From contig JAHDNF010000016.1 of assembly GCA_018435605.1 (NCBI GenBank), positions 49,876-113,875 of the forward strand: a stretch of 64,000 nucleotides of DNA. Reading direction: 5' to 3'. Under the pieces are notes generated by a model, which was not told where the DNA came from, did no database searches, and saw only the letters and a program-made list of their open reading frames with translations. The translations under genes were made by a program, and so were the position numbers. This document shows positions 1 to 9,010 of this stretch, piece by piece; position 1 is the stretch's first letter, and every line of letters begins with the position of its first letter. Source of the stretch: a bacterium (GTDB taxonomy: Bacteria; Auribacterota; Auribacteria; Auribacterales; Auribacteraceae).

Positions 1-2
1 AG

Positions 3-419
3 GCAATCAAAAATGTTACTATGGGTGAAGATCATATACACGATCAGTACCCGAGCTATCCTATTATGCCCAATACATTGATTATAGAAGCGATGGCGCA
101 GACCGGCGGTATACTTGCAGGAAAGAGCCTTGATTTCAAACGTCAGGTTTTCTTAGCCAAACTTGAAAAGGTAACTTTTTACGCAATGGTCTGTCCGGGT
201 GACCAGTTGATATTGGATGCGTGGATAGACGATCTTCGTGAAGAAGGCGGGCGTTTCACTGCGCGGGCAATGGTTGGCGATACGTTGGTAGCGGATGCGA
301 GCATTATGTTTGTCTGCCTGAAAAATCCGAACGGATCGTCGACACATAGAAAAAACGGCGATGAGTTTATATTCGGACGCGAGTTGTTGTCCGTTTTGAA
401 TTTGGACTTGAATTCGTGA
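3..419 (+). CDS. FabZ/FabA-like 3-hydroxyacyl-ACP dehydratase, 5'-truncated by the window edge
   Basis: This is a hot-dog-fold dehydratase, the step of fatty-acid or polyketide elongation that removes water from the beta-hydroxyacyl-ACP. The reading frame is open to the left edge and the in-frame residues before the first ATG (AIKNVT) fit the FabZ lead-in, so the true start lies outside the window. The motif HDQYPSYPIMPNTLIIEAMA matches the FabZ pattern HFPG..VMPG.L.IEAMAQ: the catalytic His and the Glu of EAMAQ are kept, but the usual FPG is replaced by QYPS. The C-terminal extension (about 30 residues after the FVCLKN strand) is longer than in housekeeping FabZ. It lies directly upstream of two ketosynthase genes, which points to a dedicated chain-building cluster rather than core fatty-acid synthesis. 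Family call firm, substrate unknown. Confidence 0.82.
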   Translation, partial: AIKNVTMGEDHIHDQYPSYPIMPNTLIIEAMAQTGGILAGKSLDFKRQVFLAKLEKVTFYAMVCPGDQLILDAWIDDLREEGGRFTARAMVGDTLVADASIMFVCLKNPNGSSTHRKNGDEFIFGRELLSVLNLDLNS

Positions 420-444
420 TCGTTTAAGCTATAGGATTATGACT

Positions 445-1740
445 ATGGACAAGAAAAAACGAATTGTTATTACTGGTATTGGAGTTGTTACGCCGATAGG
501 AATCGGTAAAGATGTGTTCTGGGAAAATGCTCTTAACGGGACATGTGGAATCAATCCTCTTGTACTGGAAGGCAAAAAAGGCGTTACGGAAATTCTTTGC
601 GGGCAGGTTGACGATTTTAAAGCCCGTAATTATATAGAAAATCGAAAATCGCTAAAGGTGATGTCGAAAGACATGCAGATGTCGGTTGCCGCGGCTAAAC
701 TTGCTGTCGAGGATTCCGGTTTAGATCTGCAATCCGTTGACCCTACAATGTTGGGTGTAAGTATCGGCGCTGGAATGATTCATTCCGATCTTGACGAACT
801 TGGCCTGCCGATCTCCGAGTCTTGCGTAAACGGTAAGTTCGACATAACGAAATTCGCTAAGCAGGCTCAGACTCTGCTGTATCCCTTATGGTTGTTAAAA
901 CAGTTGCCGAACATGTTGGCTTCACACATATCTATTATAAATAATGCTCAGGGGCCTAGCAACTCGCTGACAACTTCGTCTTCGGCAGGGCTTCAGGCTA
1001 TTGGCGAGGCAGATCGAATAATCGAACGAGATGATGCCCGCTGGTTTATATGCGGTGGCGCAGACCATAAGGTGCATCCTCTTGAAATACTCAAGTATGA
1101 TTTACTTCATTTATTGTACGATAGGTCTAAAAAGTCGTTGCCGGATGTGGCATGCGCTTATGATAGGCGTCGTAGCGGTTTGATTCCGGGAGAGGCCGCT
1201 GTTGTCGTGGTGATAGAAGATTTGCAGTCTGCCGTTGACAGGAATGCAAGTATATACGGGGAGATAATAGGTTACGGATCTTCCGGTGGAGTTACTGTTC
1301 GCGATACCGATCCTGAAAAATGTTCGTATATAGAGTCTATCTCAATACTTAACGCGCTTGATGACGCCGGATTAACTCCCGATCGGATAGACTGTATTTT
1401 TGGTCATGGTTCGTCGAGTGTTGTTGGCGATGCGGCAGAGATTATGGCCTATAAAAAGGCTTTAGGCAATGCGGCATATAATATTCCGATTACTTCGGTA
1501 GTTCCAATGGTAGGTTTCAATGGAGCGGCGCTGGGTCCGCTCAATCTTGTATGCGCGCTTCTGGCTATGCGGGATAGCAAGCTGTTCCCTACACTTTTTC
1601 TCGAAGACCCTGATCCTGTTTGCGATTTGGATATTGTGCGCGGCGCGTATCGCGATCATGAGGTGTCTGTAGCTATGGTCAATACTTTTGACTTTGCCGG
1701 ACAGGGTGCAACCATGATTGTCAAGAAATACGAGGGATAA
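445..1740 (+). CDS. Beta-ketoacyl synthase homologue lacking the catalytic Cys; chain-length-factor-like
   Basis: This is a thiolase-fold KAS II-like protein of about 430 residues with the usual opening RIVITGIGVVTPIG. In the nucleophile-elbow motif the sequence reads GPSNSLTTSSSAGLQAIGEA. Aligned with the next gene (GPNSNCLTACAASSQAIGEA), the active-site Cys is Ser (about residue 179 from this start). The first catalytic His is present (FGHGSSS), but the second, in KSMMGHL of the neighbour, is Phe here (VPMVGFNGAAL). The protein therefore should not condense by itself. Paired with an intact ketosynthase 4 bases downstream, it resembles the KS/chain-length-factor heterodimers of type II polyketide and aryl-polyene systems. 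ATG 445 is chosen because AGGA lies 8 bases upstream; ATG 439 is the alternative. Function by pairing is inference. Confidence 0.82.
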   Translation: MDKKKRIVITGIGVVTPIGIGKDVFWENALNGTCGINPLVLEGKKGVTEILCGQVDDFKARNYIENRKSLKVMSKDMQMSVAAAKLAVEDSGLDLQSVDPTMLGVSIGAGMIHSDLDELGLPISESCVNGKFDITKFAKQAQTLLYPLWLLKQLPNMLASHISIINNAQGPSNSLTTSSSAGLQAIGEADRIIERDDARWFICGGADHKVHPLEILKYDLLHLLYDRSKKSLPDVACAYDRRRSGLIPGEAAVVVVIEDLQSAVDRNASIYGEIIGYGSSGGVTVRDTDPEKCSYIESISILNALDDAGLTPDRIDCIFGHGSSSVVGDAAEIMAYKKALGNAAYNIPITSVVPMVGFNGAALGPLNLVCALLAMRDSKLFPTLFLEDPDPVCDLDIVRGAYRDHEVSVAMVNTFDFAGQGATMIVKKYEG

Positions 1741-1744
1741 AGAC

Positions 1745-3037
1745 ATGCGACATATTAACAGAAGAGTAGTTGTTACAGGCATGGAAATGATAACACCACT
1801 GGGTGTAGGCATGGAAGAAACATGGAAGGCTATGCAGGCAGGCAAGTCTGGTGTGGATTATATAAAACGCTTTGATTGCGAGACTTTTCAAACACGGATT
1901 GCAGGGCAGGTTAAAAATTTTAAGTTTTCAGATTTTATATTGGATTATCCGGATATCGAAGATTTGGGCATACACTCGAAATTTTCGCTTGCCGCGACGA
2001 AAATGGCGCTGGAGAATTCCGGTATAGAAGTGGACAAGATAAATCCCCGCCGTTCCGGAGTGTACCTTGGTTCCGGCGAAGGAGAGTTTGATTTTTTCGG
2101 TTTTACAGACTGTATTATAGATTCATGGTGTGAAGATCATGTGGATTTACATGATTTTTTTGAGGCAGGCAGAAGACACCTCCATCCGTTTCGTGAACTT
2201 GAACACGATTCGAATAGACCGGCGGCGCATATAGCGTCTTACTTCGGTTTTTACGGACCTAACTCTAATTGTCTGACTGCGTGCGCCGCAAGCAGTCAGG
2301 CTATCGGGGAAGCGTGGTCTATGATCAGGCGGGGGGATGCCGATGTAATGATTACCGGCGGAGCGCATTCCATGATTCATCCGCTTGGCGTGCTCGGTTT
2401 CAATCTGTTGACCGCCCTGTCTACACAAAACGATGAACCGACAAAAGCCAGTAAACCTTTTGATATCAAACGCGACGGTTTTGTTCTTGGCGAAGGATCG
2501 GCTATCTTGATACTGGAAGATATGGAACATGCTAAGGCGCGCGGAGCTCGTATATTGGGTGAAATAATCGGTTACGGCACATCGGCGGATTCTTTTCGAA
2601 TCACCGATGCCCATCCTGAAGGGCGCGGCGCTATAGATGCTATGTCACGTGCGCTTCGGCAGGCAGGCATACAACCGAAAGATATCGATTATATAAACGC
2701 ACACGGAACGTCGACCAATGTGAACGATACAGTTGAAACCATTGCTATAAAGAGCGTCTTCGGCGATAATATGGAAAATATTCCTGTTAGTTCTGTCAAA
2801 TCTATGATGGGGCATCTGATTGCCGCGGCGGGCGCGGCTGAGTTGATCACCTGTTTGCTTGCTTTAAGAGACGGCATCATACCGCCTACTATAAATTACA
2901 ACGATCCCGATCCGCAGTGTGATTTGGATTATGTGCCCAACAAGTGCCGCAAAAAAGAACTCAACACGATATTGTCCAATTCATTCGGTTTCGGCGGTCA
3001 GAATGTTGCTCTTGTTGTGCGAAAATTTGGATCATAA
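1745..3037 (+). CDS. fabF: Beta-ketoacyl-ACP synthase II (FabF-type ketosynthase)
   Basis: This is a complete 430-residue condensing enzyme that extends an acyl chain with malonyl-ACP. The catalytic triad is visible: Cys in CLTACAASSQ, His in INAHGTSTNVND, and His in SVKSMMGHL, with the C-terminal SNSFGFGGQN glycine loop. The start at ATG 1745 has GAGGG inside the end of the previous gene and gives the standard opening RRVVVTGMEMITPLG; a longer in-frame extension upstream is unlikely. The 4-base gap to the Cys-less homologue suggests translational coupling and a heterodimer. The symbol marks the family; this copy probably serves the local cluster, since the rest of a fab operon (fabD, fabG, fabH, acpP) is not in view. 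Confidence 0.9.
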   Translation: MRHINRRVVVTGMEMITPLGVGMEETWKAMQAGKSGVDYIKRFDCETFQTRIAGQVKNFKFSDFILDYPDIEDLGIHSKFSLAATKMALENSGIEVDKINPRRSGVYLGSGEGEFDFFGFTDCIIDSWCEDHVDLHDFFEAGRRHLHPFRELEHDSNRPAAHIASYFGFYGPNSNCLTACAASSQAIGEAWSMIRRGDADVMITGGAHSMIHPLGVLGFNLLTALSTQNDEPTKASKPFDIKRDGFVLGEGSAILILEDMEHAKARGARILGEIIGYGTSADSFRITDAHPEGRGAIDAMSRALRQAGIQPKDIDYINAHGTSTNVNDTVETIAIKSVFGDNMENIPVSSVKSMMGHLIAAAGAAELITCLLALRDGIIPPTINYNDPDPQCDLDYVPNKCRKKELNTILSNSFGFGGQNVALVVRKFGS

Positions 3038-3210
3038 GATATTTTCTTCAAAAACCTTCACCTGCCGTCAGGCAGTAATTATGTTCAAAGATATCTTGCA
3101 AAGAGACGCTGTCCTGTGGATAATAGCAAAAGATTGAAATCGTTTATGTGTGCTATGGCATTTCAGCGTAGGGCTATGCGCAAACAATAAGCTGTTGGTG
3201 GTACGGGAAA

Positions 3211-4128
3211 ATGAAATTTTTGATAGGGATATTATTTGTCCTTATATTTTTAACGGTAGTGCTATATTTGCTGGTTGTACGTTTGGTGGCCAAAATTTTT
3301 CTAAATATAGCTATCACGACAGCGAGGGAATCTTCTCCGGAATTTCCCGGCGAACACGTGTCATTTAAAACCCGTGATGGTTTAACTCTGGAAGGTTATT
3401 TTATAAACGGGAAACGTTCTCGGGGCAAAACGGTGGTTTTTTGTCATGAAGTCGGAGCCGGTTGGGGATCATGGCATAAATATGCGTCATTTTTACCTGG
3501 AGCCGGATACAACCTATTCAGTTTTGATTTTAGGGGACATGGCGCTACAGCCGGTACAAACGGGTATTCGCCTAATCAATGGATCAGTCCGTATGAGATA
3601 GAAGACATTATCGGTGCTGTAGAGTACTTGCGTGCACGCCCTGAAGTGGATAAAAATAATATAAGTTTTTTCGGTATTTCAAGAGGAGCGGGAGCGGCGG
3701 TGTGCGCCGCTTACGAAATAAAAGGGATACGAGCGATCATTGCTGACAGCGCCTTTTCCACTTATGAGACCCTTATAGATTATATTCTGCGCTGGACTTC
3801 TATTTATCTTCCGTTTAAACGATTGCCCCACTGGTTGAACTATATGCTTGCCGTACACGGCATGTGGTTGGCCTCGTTTAAGATAGGTCATGCGTTGCCA
3901 CGCATGGAAAAATATTTGCGGAAATTGGATTCTGTACCTGTCTTTTTTATTCATGGCGACCGTGATAACTACATACCTCCCGATCAGGCGAAAAGGCTTT
4001 ACAATATGGCGCTAGAGCCGAAGAAACTCTGGATTATAGCCAAGGCTAGACATAATGAAAGCGTACTTGTTAAACCGGAACAATATCGTGAGCAAATACT
4101 GTCTTTTTTAAATACCTATATGGATTAA
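3211..4128 (+). CDS. Membrane-anchored alpha/beta hydrolase (serine aminopeptidase S33-like)
   Basis: This is a 305-residue hydrolase with an N-terminal transmembrane segment (residues 1-30, MKFLIGILFVLIFLTVVLYL) and a catalytic domain outside it. Nucleophile elbow GISRG, acid in HGDRD and His in ARHNES form a complete Ser-Asp-His triad. An oxyanion-type strand VVFCHEVGAG follows the leader. In this setting it could act as a thioesterase or transacylase releasing the chain made by the ketosynthase pair, but many S33-like proteins are lipases or esterases, so the substrate is open. It starts 173 bases after fabF and ends 3 bases before the GH3 gene, so it belongs to the same run. The 173-base gap holds only a small CTGCC-gtca-GGCAG hairpin. 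Confidence 0.8.
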   Translation: MKFLIGILFVLIFLTVVLYLLVVRLVAKIFLNIAITTARESSPEFPGEHVSFKTRDGLTLEGYFINGKRSRGKTVVFCHEVGAGWGSWHKYASFLPGAGYNLFSFDFRGHGATAGTNGYSPNQWISPYEIEDIIGAVEYLRARPEVDKNNISFFGISRGAGAAVCAAYEIKGIRAIIADSAFSTYETLIDYILRWTSIYLPFKRLPHWLNYMLAVHGMWLASFKIGHALPRMEKYLRKLDSVPVFFIHGDRDNYIPPDQAKRLYNMALEPKKLWIIAKARHNESVLVKPEQYREQILSFLNTYMD

Positions 4129-4131
4129 AAC

Positions 4132-5814
4132 ATGATGAACGATATTATTTTCAATATGCTTTTCAGACTCATCCGGCATGACGCCTGTGTTGCCTTCAAA
4201 AAACATCTTTTCAATATGGGTAATGTGTCGGTTTGTCAGCATAATGTTCTTATGGAAAAACTTAAAAGGTCTCGTCATTCCGATTTCGGTAAAAAGTACC
4301 GATTTGCCGAAATTAACTCGGTTCAGCAGTTCAGGGATACCGTACCGGTTAATAAGTACCAAGATTTGAAACCGTATATTGACCGCGTGGTAGCCGGCGA
4401 CGTCAGTGCGTTGTTTAATCCGGGCGAAAAAATAGTTATGTTTGCGTTGACTAGCGGCACTACTGAGTCGAGCAAATACGTGCCGGTAACAAAGCAGTTT
4501 CTCAAAGAGTACAAACGAGGTTCATTTCAATGGGGATATCAAATGGCGGTCGATCATCCGGATATGCTAAGCCGCAAGATACTGGCTATCGTATCCCCGT
4601 ATGATGAGGAATATACTCAAACCGGCATTCCTTGCGGGGCTATTTCGGGTATGGTAGCGGCAACGCAGAAATACCTTGCGCGAATGTTGTATATATTGCC
4701 ATATTGGGTATACTGCATACCCGACCAGCATGCGAAATATTACACCTTATTGAGGTTGGCTATGGCTGAACCGCAAGTGGGATTGATTACGACTGCCAAT
4801 CCGAGCACCTTGGTTAAAATCGCCCGATTTGCGGATAAGTACAAAGAAAATTTGATTCGCGATATAAATGACGGGACTTTTTCCTTCAGCGATAAGTTGC
4901 CGCAAGATAAATTGAAAAAGATAAATCCGCGCCTTGTTAAGAATCCGTCCCGCGCTAAAGAACTTGAACTTGTTGCGGGTGAACACGCAAATTTTTATCC
5001 GAAACATTTTTGGCCTAATATTCCATTGTTGGCTACATGGAAAGGCGGTGTCCTGAGCCATTACATCGATATATTACCGGAGTTTTACGGTGACGTGCCC
5101 ATTCGTGACCTTGGATTGATCGCATCTGAGGGGCGTATGAGTGTTCCGTCTGAGGATGAAGGGTGCAGTGGGGTTATTGATCTTGAAAGCCATTTTTTTG
5201 AATTTATACCTGAGGACGAATACGGTAGCGGTAATCCGCGGACATTGCTTTGCCATGAGTTAGAGCGCGGAAGAAATTATTATATTGTGCTTACGACTTC
5301 GGCAGGTTATTTCCGGTATGATATTCATGATCTGGTTACTGTAACCGGATTTTTTGAGGAGGCTCCGTGTATAGCCTTTTTGAATAAAGGTAAACATATT
5401 TCTTCTTTAACCGGCGAAAAAGTCTCTGAATATCAGGTTATTCATGCAATACGAACTGCGATGAAAAGTGTCGACGCTCACATTCATTATTTTACCGTAT
5501 CTCCTTGCTGGGATGTGATACCGTATTATGCCGTGTGCCTTGAGGAGAACGAGGAATTGCGGGGCGTGAATATTGAAGATTTCAAAAAGGTTTTCGATGA
5601 AGATCTTAAACAGCGAAATTGCGAATATCTGGCCAAACGTCAAACCGGAAGGCTTGGCAGTCCGAAAATTTTTTTGATAAAAAAGGGAACTTTCGACCGG
5701 TTACAGTATCAAAAATTTGAACGGTTATCAGGCAGAACTGAACAATACAAACATGTTTACTTAAACCCTGAAGTCGATTACCATAAAAAATTTGAAATTC
5801 TGGCAACTGTATAA
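4132..5814 (+). CDS. GH3 family acyl-acid amido synthetase
   Basis: GH3 proteins are adenylate-forming enzymes that join a carboxylic acid to an amino acid. They are best known from plant hormone conjugation; bacterial members are little studied. The 560-residue length is right for the family. The ATP-binding P-loop motif is FALTSGTTESSKYVPVT (about residues 104-120), the second motif LGLIASEGRMSVPSEDEG is near residue 330, and the hinge-like GYFRYDIHDLVTVTGF is near residue 400, followed by the C-terminal lid with LTGEKVSEYQV. The start may be ATG 4132 or 4135; both sit directly behind the previous stop. Its presence beside ketosynthases and an acyl-amino-acid-type epimerase suggests it conjugates the chain product to an amino acid; that substrate is inference. 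Confidence 0.88.
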   Translation: MMNDIIFNMLFRLIRHDACVAFKKHLFNMGNVSVCQHNVLMEKLKRSRHSDFGKKYRFAEINSVQQFRDTVPVNKYQDLKPYIDRVVAGDVSALFNPGEKIVMFALTSGTTESSKYVPVTKQFLKEYKRGSFQWGYQMAVDHPDMLSRKILAIVSPYDEEYTQTGIPCGAISGMVAATQKYLARMLYILPYWVYCIPDQHAKYYTLLRLAMAEPQVGLITTANPSTLVKIARFADKYKENLIRDINDGTFSFSDKLPQDKLKKINPRLVKNPSRAKELELVAGEHANFYPKHFWPNIPLLATWKGGVLSHYIDILPEFYGDVPIRDLGLIASEGRMSVPSEDEGCSGVIDLESHFFEFIPEDEYGSGNPRTLLCHELERGRNYYIVLTTSAGYFRYDIHDLVTVTGFFEEAPCIAFLNKGKHISSLTGEKVSEYQVIHAIRTAMKSVDAHIHYFTVSPCWDVIPYYAVCLEENEELRGVNIEDFKKVFDEDLKQRNCEYLAKRQTGRLGSPKIFLIKKGTFDRLQYQKFERLSGRTEQYKHVYLNPEVDYHKKFEILATV

Positions 5815-5873
5815 TGATTTTTTTATAAGAATGGGTGTTGTATAGGCAACCGTAATCATTTTGAGGAGATGCT

Positions 5874-6719
5874 ATGAAAAAAGTTGTGATTGATTCGATA
5901 GAATTCGAAGATTTTTCAGGTGTGCGAAAATGTCTGAAAAAGTATTTATTCAATCCGCTGATCAATTATGTATTACCGCCTGAATTTCTTAAAAAAGTAT
6001 TGAGAGGCAGTAAAAGCGACCTTGCGAAGGAATCCCTCGTTTCCCCCGGCAGTTGGAAGTCAATGCAGATCAGTTATGACAATGAATCGCCTAAAGATTT
6101 TATAGATAAGATAGTATTGCAGTTGGGATCATTTCCTGTGGGATTGAGAAACAGGCATAAAATTGTAGTTGCCAAGATGTCCGATCTGATCAAACGGTAC
6201 AAAGATAAAGAAATGATTTTGATAGTCGGTATTGGAGCAGGCAGAGCATTCAATGCGATGAAAGCGATGAAGGAATCGGGTTTGGGTAATGTATCAGGAT
6301 ACTTTGTCGATATTGACGACGCGGCTTTCGAACCGGGTAAACAAATAGCAAAGTCCCTTGGTTTGGCGGATAAAGTCAAATACATAAAAGGTGACGCGAA
6401 AAACCTAGGCGATATGTTGCCCAAAGAAGCGGATATATTAAAATTGATAGGTATAATTGAATATTTGGATGACGAACAGGTTCTAAATATACTGAAAATC
6501 GGATACAAGAACTTGTGTAAAGGCGGTACGGTTATTACGCACAGCATCCAGCCGACCCACGGGATCGATCCGTTTTTGCGCAATGTGTTCGGTCTTTACC
6601 TTAAATATCGTACTGTTGAGGATGTTAAGGGTTTGCTTAAGAAATCGGGATTCAGTATCATAGATGTAACGCCCGAACCTTTAGGCATATATGAGGTTAT
6701 AAGGGCTGAAAAGAAATAG
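5874..6719 (+). CDS. Class I SAM-dependent methyltransferase
   Basis: This 281-residue protein has a Rossmann core in its second half: motif I ILIVGIGAGRAFNAM (about residues 116-130), the acidic end of strand 2 in GYFVDIDD, and GDAKNLGDML before strand 4. A long N-terminal region (about 110 residues) without recognisable motifs may bind the substrate. The start ATG has a strong GAGGAG 6 bases upstream. It follows the GH3 gene by 59 bases on the same strand, so O- or N-methylation of the cluster product is a reasonable guess. The sequence alone does not identify the methyl acceptor. Confidence 0.78.
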   Translation: MKKVVIDSIEFEDFSGVRKCLKKYLFNPLINYVLPPEFLKKVLRGSKSDLAKESLVSPGSWKSMQISYDNESPKDFIDKIVLQLGSFPVGLRNRHKIVVAKMSDLIKRYKDKEMILIVGIGAGRAFNAMKAMKESGLGNVSGYFVDIDDAAFEPGKQIAKSLGLADKVKYIKGDAKNLGDMLPKEADILKLIGIIEYLDDEQVLNILKIGYKNLCKGGTVITHSIQPTHGIDPFLRNVFGLYLKYRTVEDVKGLLKKSGFSIIDVTPEPLGIYEVIRAEKK

Positions 6720-6756
6720 TTTGTCGACTAGCAAATTCAATAAAAGGAGCGATACT

Positions 6757-7512
6757 ATGTTAAGCAATAAGAATTTCATTGTAGTTTCGTGGGTTGTGGC
6801 GATGCTCTTTTCGGGAATGTTTTCTTTGGAGGCTCAAACACAGGAAAACGCGGCTTTAGCTATATTGAAAGATTCCAGAGACCGGTATGATAAATATGTG
6901 GAAGATTACACCGCAACATTTTATAAAACCCAGCGAATCAATAACGCAATTAAAAACGAAGTAATTGAAATTAAGTTTATGAAACCGTTTTGTGTTTATT
7001 TCAAGTTTCTCAAGCCTGATGCCGGCAAAGAAGTTATTTATGTAGAAGGCAAAAATAACAATAAACTGATCGGGCATCTTGGAGGAGCTATTTCTCTTAT
7101 TCCTATTTCTCGATGGTTGAGTCCTACCGATCCGATGGCAATGGCCGGCAACAAATATCCCATTACGCGAACAGGTATAGGAAACATGCTGGACAGTCTG
7201 ATTTCCCAGTATGATTTGGCACAGGCGAATGGCGATCTGGAAGCGTATTATATGGGAGTAGAGATTCTTGACGGACGACCTACACATGTTATAGTGCGCC
7301 GTCTGCCTCCTTCTAAAGACTATGCCTGTTATTTCAGCGTAACCAACATTGATATAGAGACTAAACTTCCTATACGCAATGTATCTTTGGACGAAAATTT
7401 CGAACTGCTGGAGATGTATTATTACTCTTCTATAAAAGTTAATGTCGGCTTGACTGAGAAAGATTTCGACCCGAACAACTCGGCTTATAAATTCGGGTTT
7501 TTTAAGTTATGA
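6757..7512 (+). CDS. Secreted DUF1571 (LolA-like) protein
   Basis: This 251-residue exported protein begins with a clear signal peptide (MLSNKNFIVVSWVVAMLFSG, cleavage near SLEAQ). The mature part resembles DUF1571, a LolA/LolB-like fold that in other bacteria carries lipophilic cargo through the periplasm. Typical marks are EVIEIKFMKPFCVYFKF, then GKEVIYVEGKNNNKLIGH and the late GRPTHVIVRRLP strand. ATG 6757 is chosen because AAGGAG lies just upstream; an in-frame TTG at 6721 lacks this. Its stop overlaps the start of the next gene by 4 bases (ATGA), so the two are translationally coupled. LolA-like proteins also occur in aryl-polyene clusters, which fits export of a lipid-like product. Confidence 0.8.
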   Translation: MLSNKNFIVVSWVVAMLFSGMFSLEAQTQENAALAILKDSRDRYDKYVEDYTATFYKTQRINNAIKNEVIEIKFMKPFCVYFKFLKPDAGKEVIYVEGKNNNKLIGHLGGAISLIPISRWLSPTDPMAMAGNKYPITRTGIGNMLDSLISQYDLAQANGDLEAYYMGVEILDGRPTHVIVRRLPPSKDYACYFSVTNIDIETKLPIRNVSLDENFELLEMYYYSSIKVNVGLTEKDFDPNNSAYKFGFFKL

Positions 7513-9005
7513 TATACGCAAAAAACGGTGTTTCTATATTTGGTGGAGCGCTGAGAGTGTTTTTGCTTATCCAAGCGGTCTGTGTTATTGGGGGTTTCGC
7601 CCGGCAGTCCGATTCACCGCAACAGGATTTGTTGTGGAGTATGTTGACGGAAAGCAAAAATTACTATGATTCCATATCCAGCTATTCGTGTACGGTCACC
7701 CATGCAGGTATCATTGAAGGTGTAGCGGAAAGTGACTGCCCGATACAGCCTTTTGAACTTATTTTTCTTAAGCCTAGCCGGTATCATATTCAATTTACGG
7801 ATACGGACGGAGAACAACAGGAATTCATTTTTATCGAGGGCGATACACACAGGCAATTTTTATATCCTAAGGAGTATAAAATATCCGGAAACGGTTCGTT
7901 GCTTTATAACGGCTATGTGTTATCCATACCGCTGAGTAGTTTGAATGTTTTTTATGAGCATATAATACCGCTTACAGAACAGAATAAAGCTACCGTAGTG
8001 TGGGATCGCCAATTCGATAATACAGTCGACGATACCCAAAACGTTACGTTTTCCGTTACTTATGCCGATTCGGTAAATATGGAAGGGATTGAAGTTAAGC
8101 GAATATCGTTTGTTCTTCAGCGTAGCAACTCGGTGCCGGTGTATATCTCTTTTTATGACAGCGATGATCATCTTATCAATTCGTTATCGTTTGAAAATAT
8201 AAAATTTGATATCGGCATAACAGATATGTATTTTGAGCATCGGTTTATTACCAGACGCCGCGAGGAGGATATGGTTGTTGAAAGCGTTATGGTGATGGAC
8301 GAGAAAGTTCTAAGCGATCCGCAGAAACTCCAATCGTTCGTTTTGAATCTATCTCGTATTGCGTTGGAAAAATACACGACCATTCATGATTATTCCGCCC
8401 GTTTTACCCGCCGTGAGCGTGTTAAGGGACAAATGCAGAAACCGGAAGAATTTTTTATCAAATTCAGAAAACCGTTCGATCTGTATATGAAATGGATTTC
8501 AGGACCTAATAAAGGCTGGGAACTTATTTACGCACGCGGTAAATATAACAATCAGGTTGTTGTACACGTAACAGGGTTGGCTAACCTGTTTCTTCCGACT
8601 TTGCAACTCGACCCTGCGGGCGCTCTGGCGATGATGAACAACCGGCACTCGATTCTTGAGTTCGGGTTGGGGCACGTGATAGAGAATTATTATCGCGATG
8701 TATCCACCGCCATTAACCTTGGCGAACTTGATGTGGAATATCTTGGCGAGGAGAGCGTTGATGGCAGGCCTTGCTGGGTTATACAGACTACATTACCCCC
8801 TGACAGCACGGAATACTATTGTTATCAGGCAAAATTATTTTTCGATCAGGAATATAAAATACCTACTAAAATGTTATTTTACGAATGGAATGACGAAAGA
8901 AAACGGCCGGAACTGATAGAAGAGTATACCTACGAAGATATTTCATTCAATAACCGGTTTACCGATTATGATTTTGACCGTTACAACAAGGAATACGATT
9001 TTTAG
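7509..9005 (+). CDS. Secreted tandem DUF1571 (LolA-like) protein, two domains in one chain
   Basis: This 498-residue protein has an N-terminal hydrophobic leader (about residues 11-30) and then two domains that both resemble the preceding protein. The first (about 35-250) contains PFELIFLKPSRYHIQF and EFIFIEGDTHRQFLY. The second (about 265-498) contains EEFFIKFRKPFDLYMKW, GWELIYARGKYNNQVVVH and GRPCWVIQTTLPP. The second domain is closer to the upstream protein, and the first is more diverged. Together the pair of genes encode three copies, as if made by duplication and fusion. A relay or a stable multi-domain periplasmic bridge for hydrophobic cargo is possible but unproven. Confidence 0.78.
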   Translation: MIYAKNGVSIFGGALRVFLLIQAVCVIGGFARQSDSPQQDLLWSMLTESKNYYDSISSYSCTVTHAGIIEGVAESDCPIQPFELIFLKPSRYHIQFTDTDGEQQEFIFIEGDTHRQFLYPKEYKISGNGSLLYNGYVLSIPLSSLNVFYEHIIPLTEQNKATVVWDRQFDNTVDDTQNVTFSVTYADSVNMEGIEVKRISFVLQRSNSVPVYISFYDSDDHLINSLSFENIKFDIGITDMYFEHRFITRRREEDMVVESVMVMDEKVLSDPQKLQSFVLNLSRIALEKYTTIHDYSARFTRRERVKGQMQKPEEFFIKFRKPFDLYMKWISGPNKGWELIYARGKYNNQVVVHVTGLANLFLPTLQLDPAGALAMMNNRHSILEFGLGHVIENYYRDVSTAINLGELDVEYLGEESVDGRPCWVIQTTLPPDSTEYYCYQAKLFFDQEYKIPTKMLFYEWNDERKRPELIEEYTYEDISFNNRFTDYDFDRYNKEYDF

Positions 9006-9010
9006 ATATC

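Noticed and set aside
3038..3210. Small genes in the 173-base gap after fabF
   Set aside because: Short frames there overlap the hydrolase start in another frame and have no RBS or homology marks; only a 5-base-stem hairpin is present.
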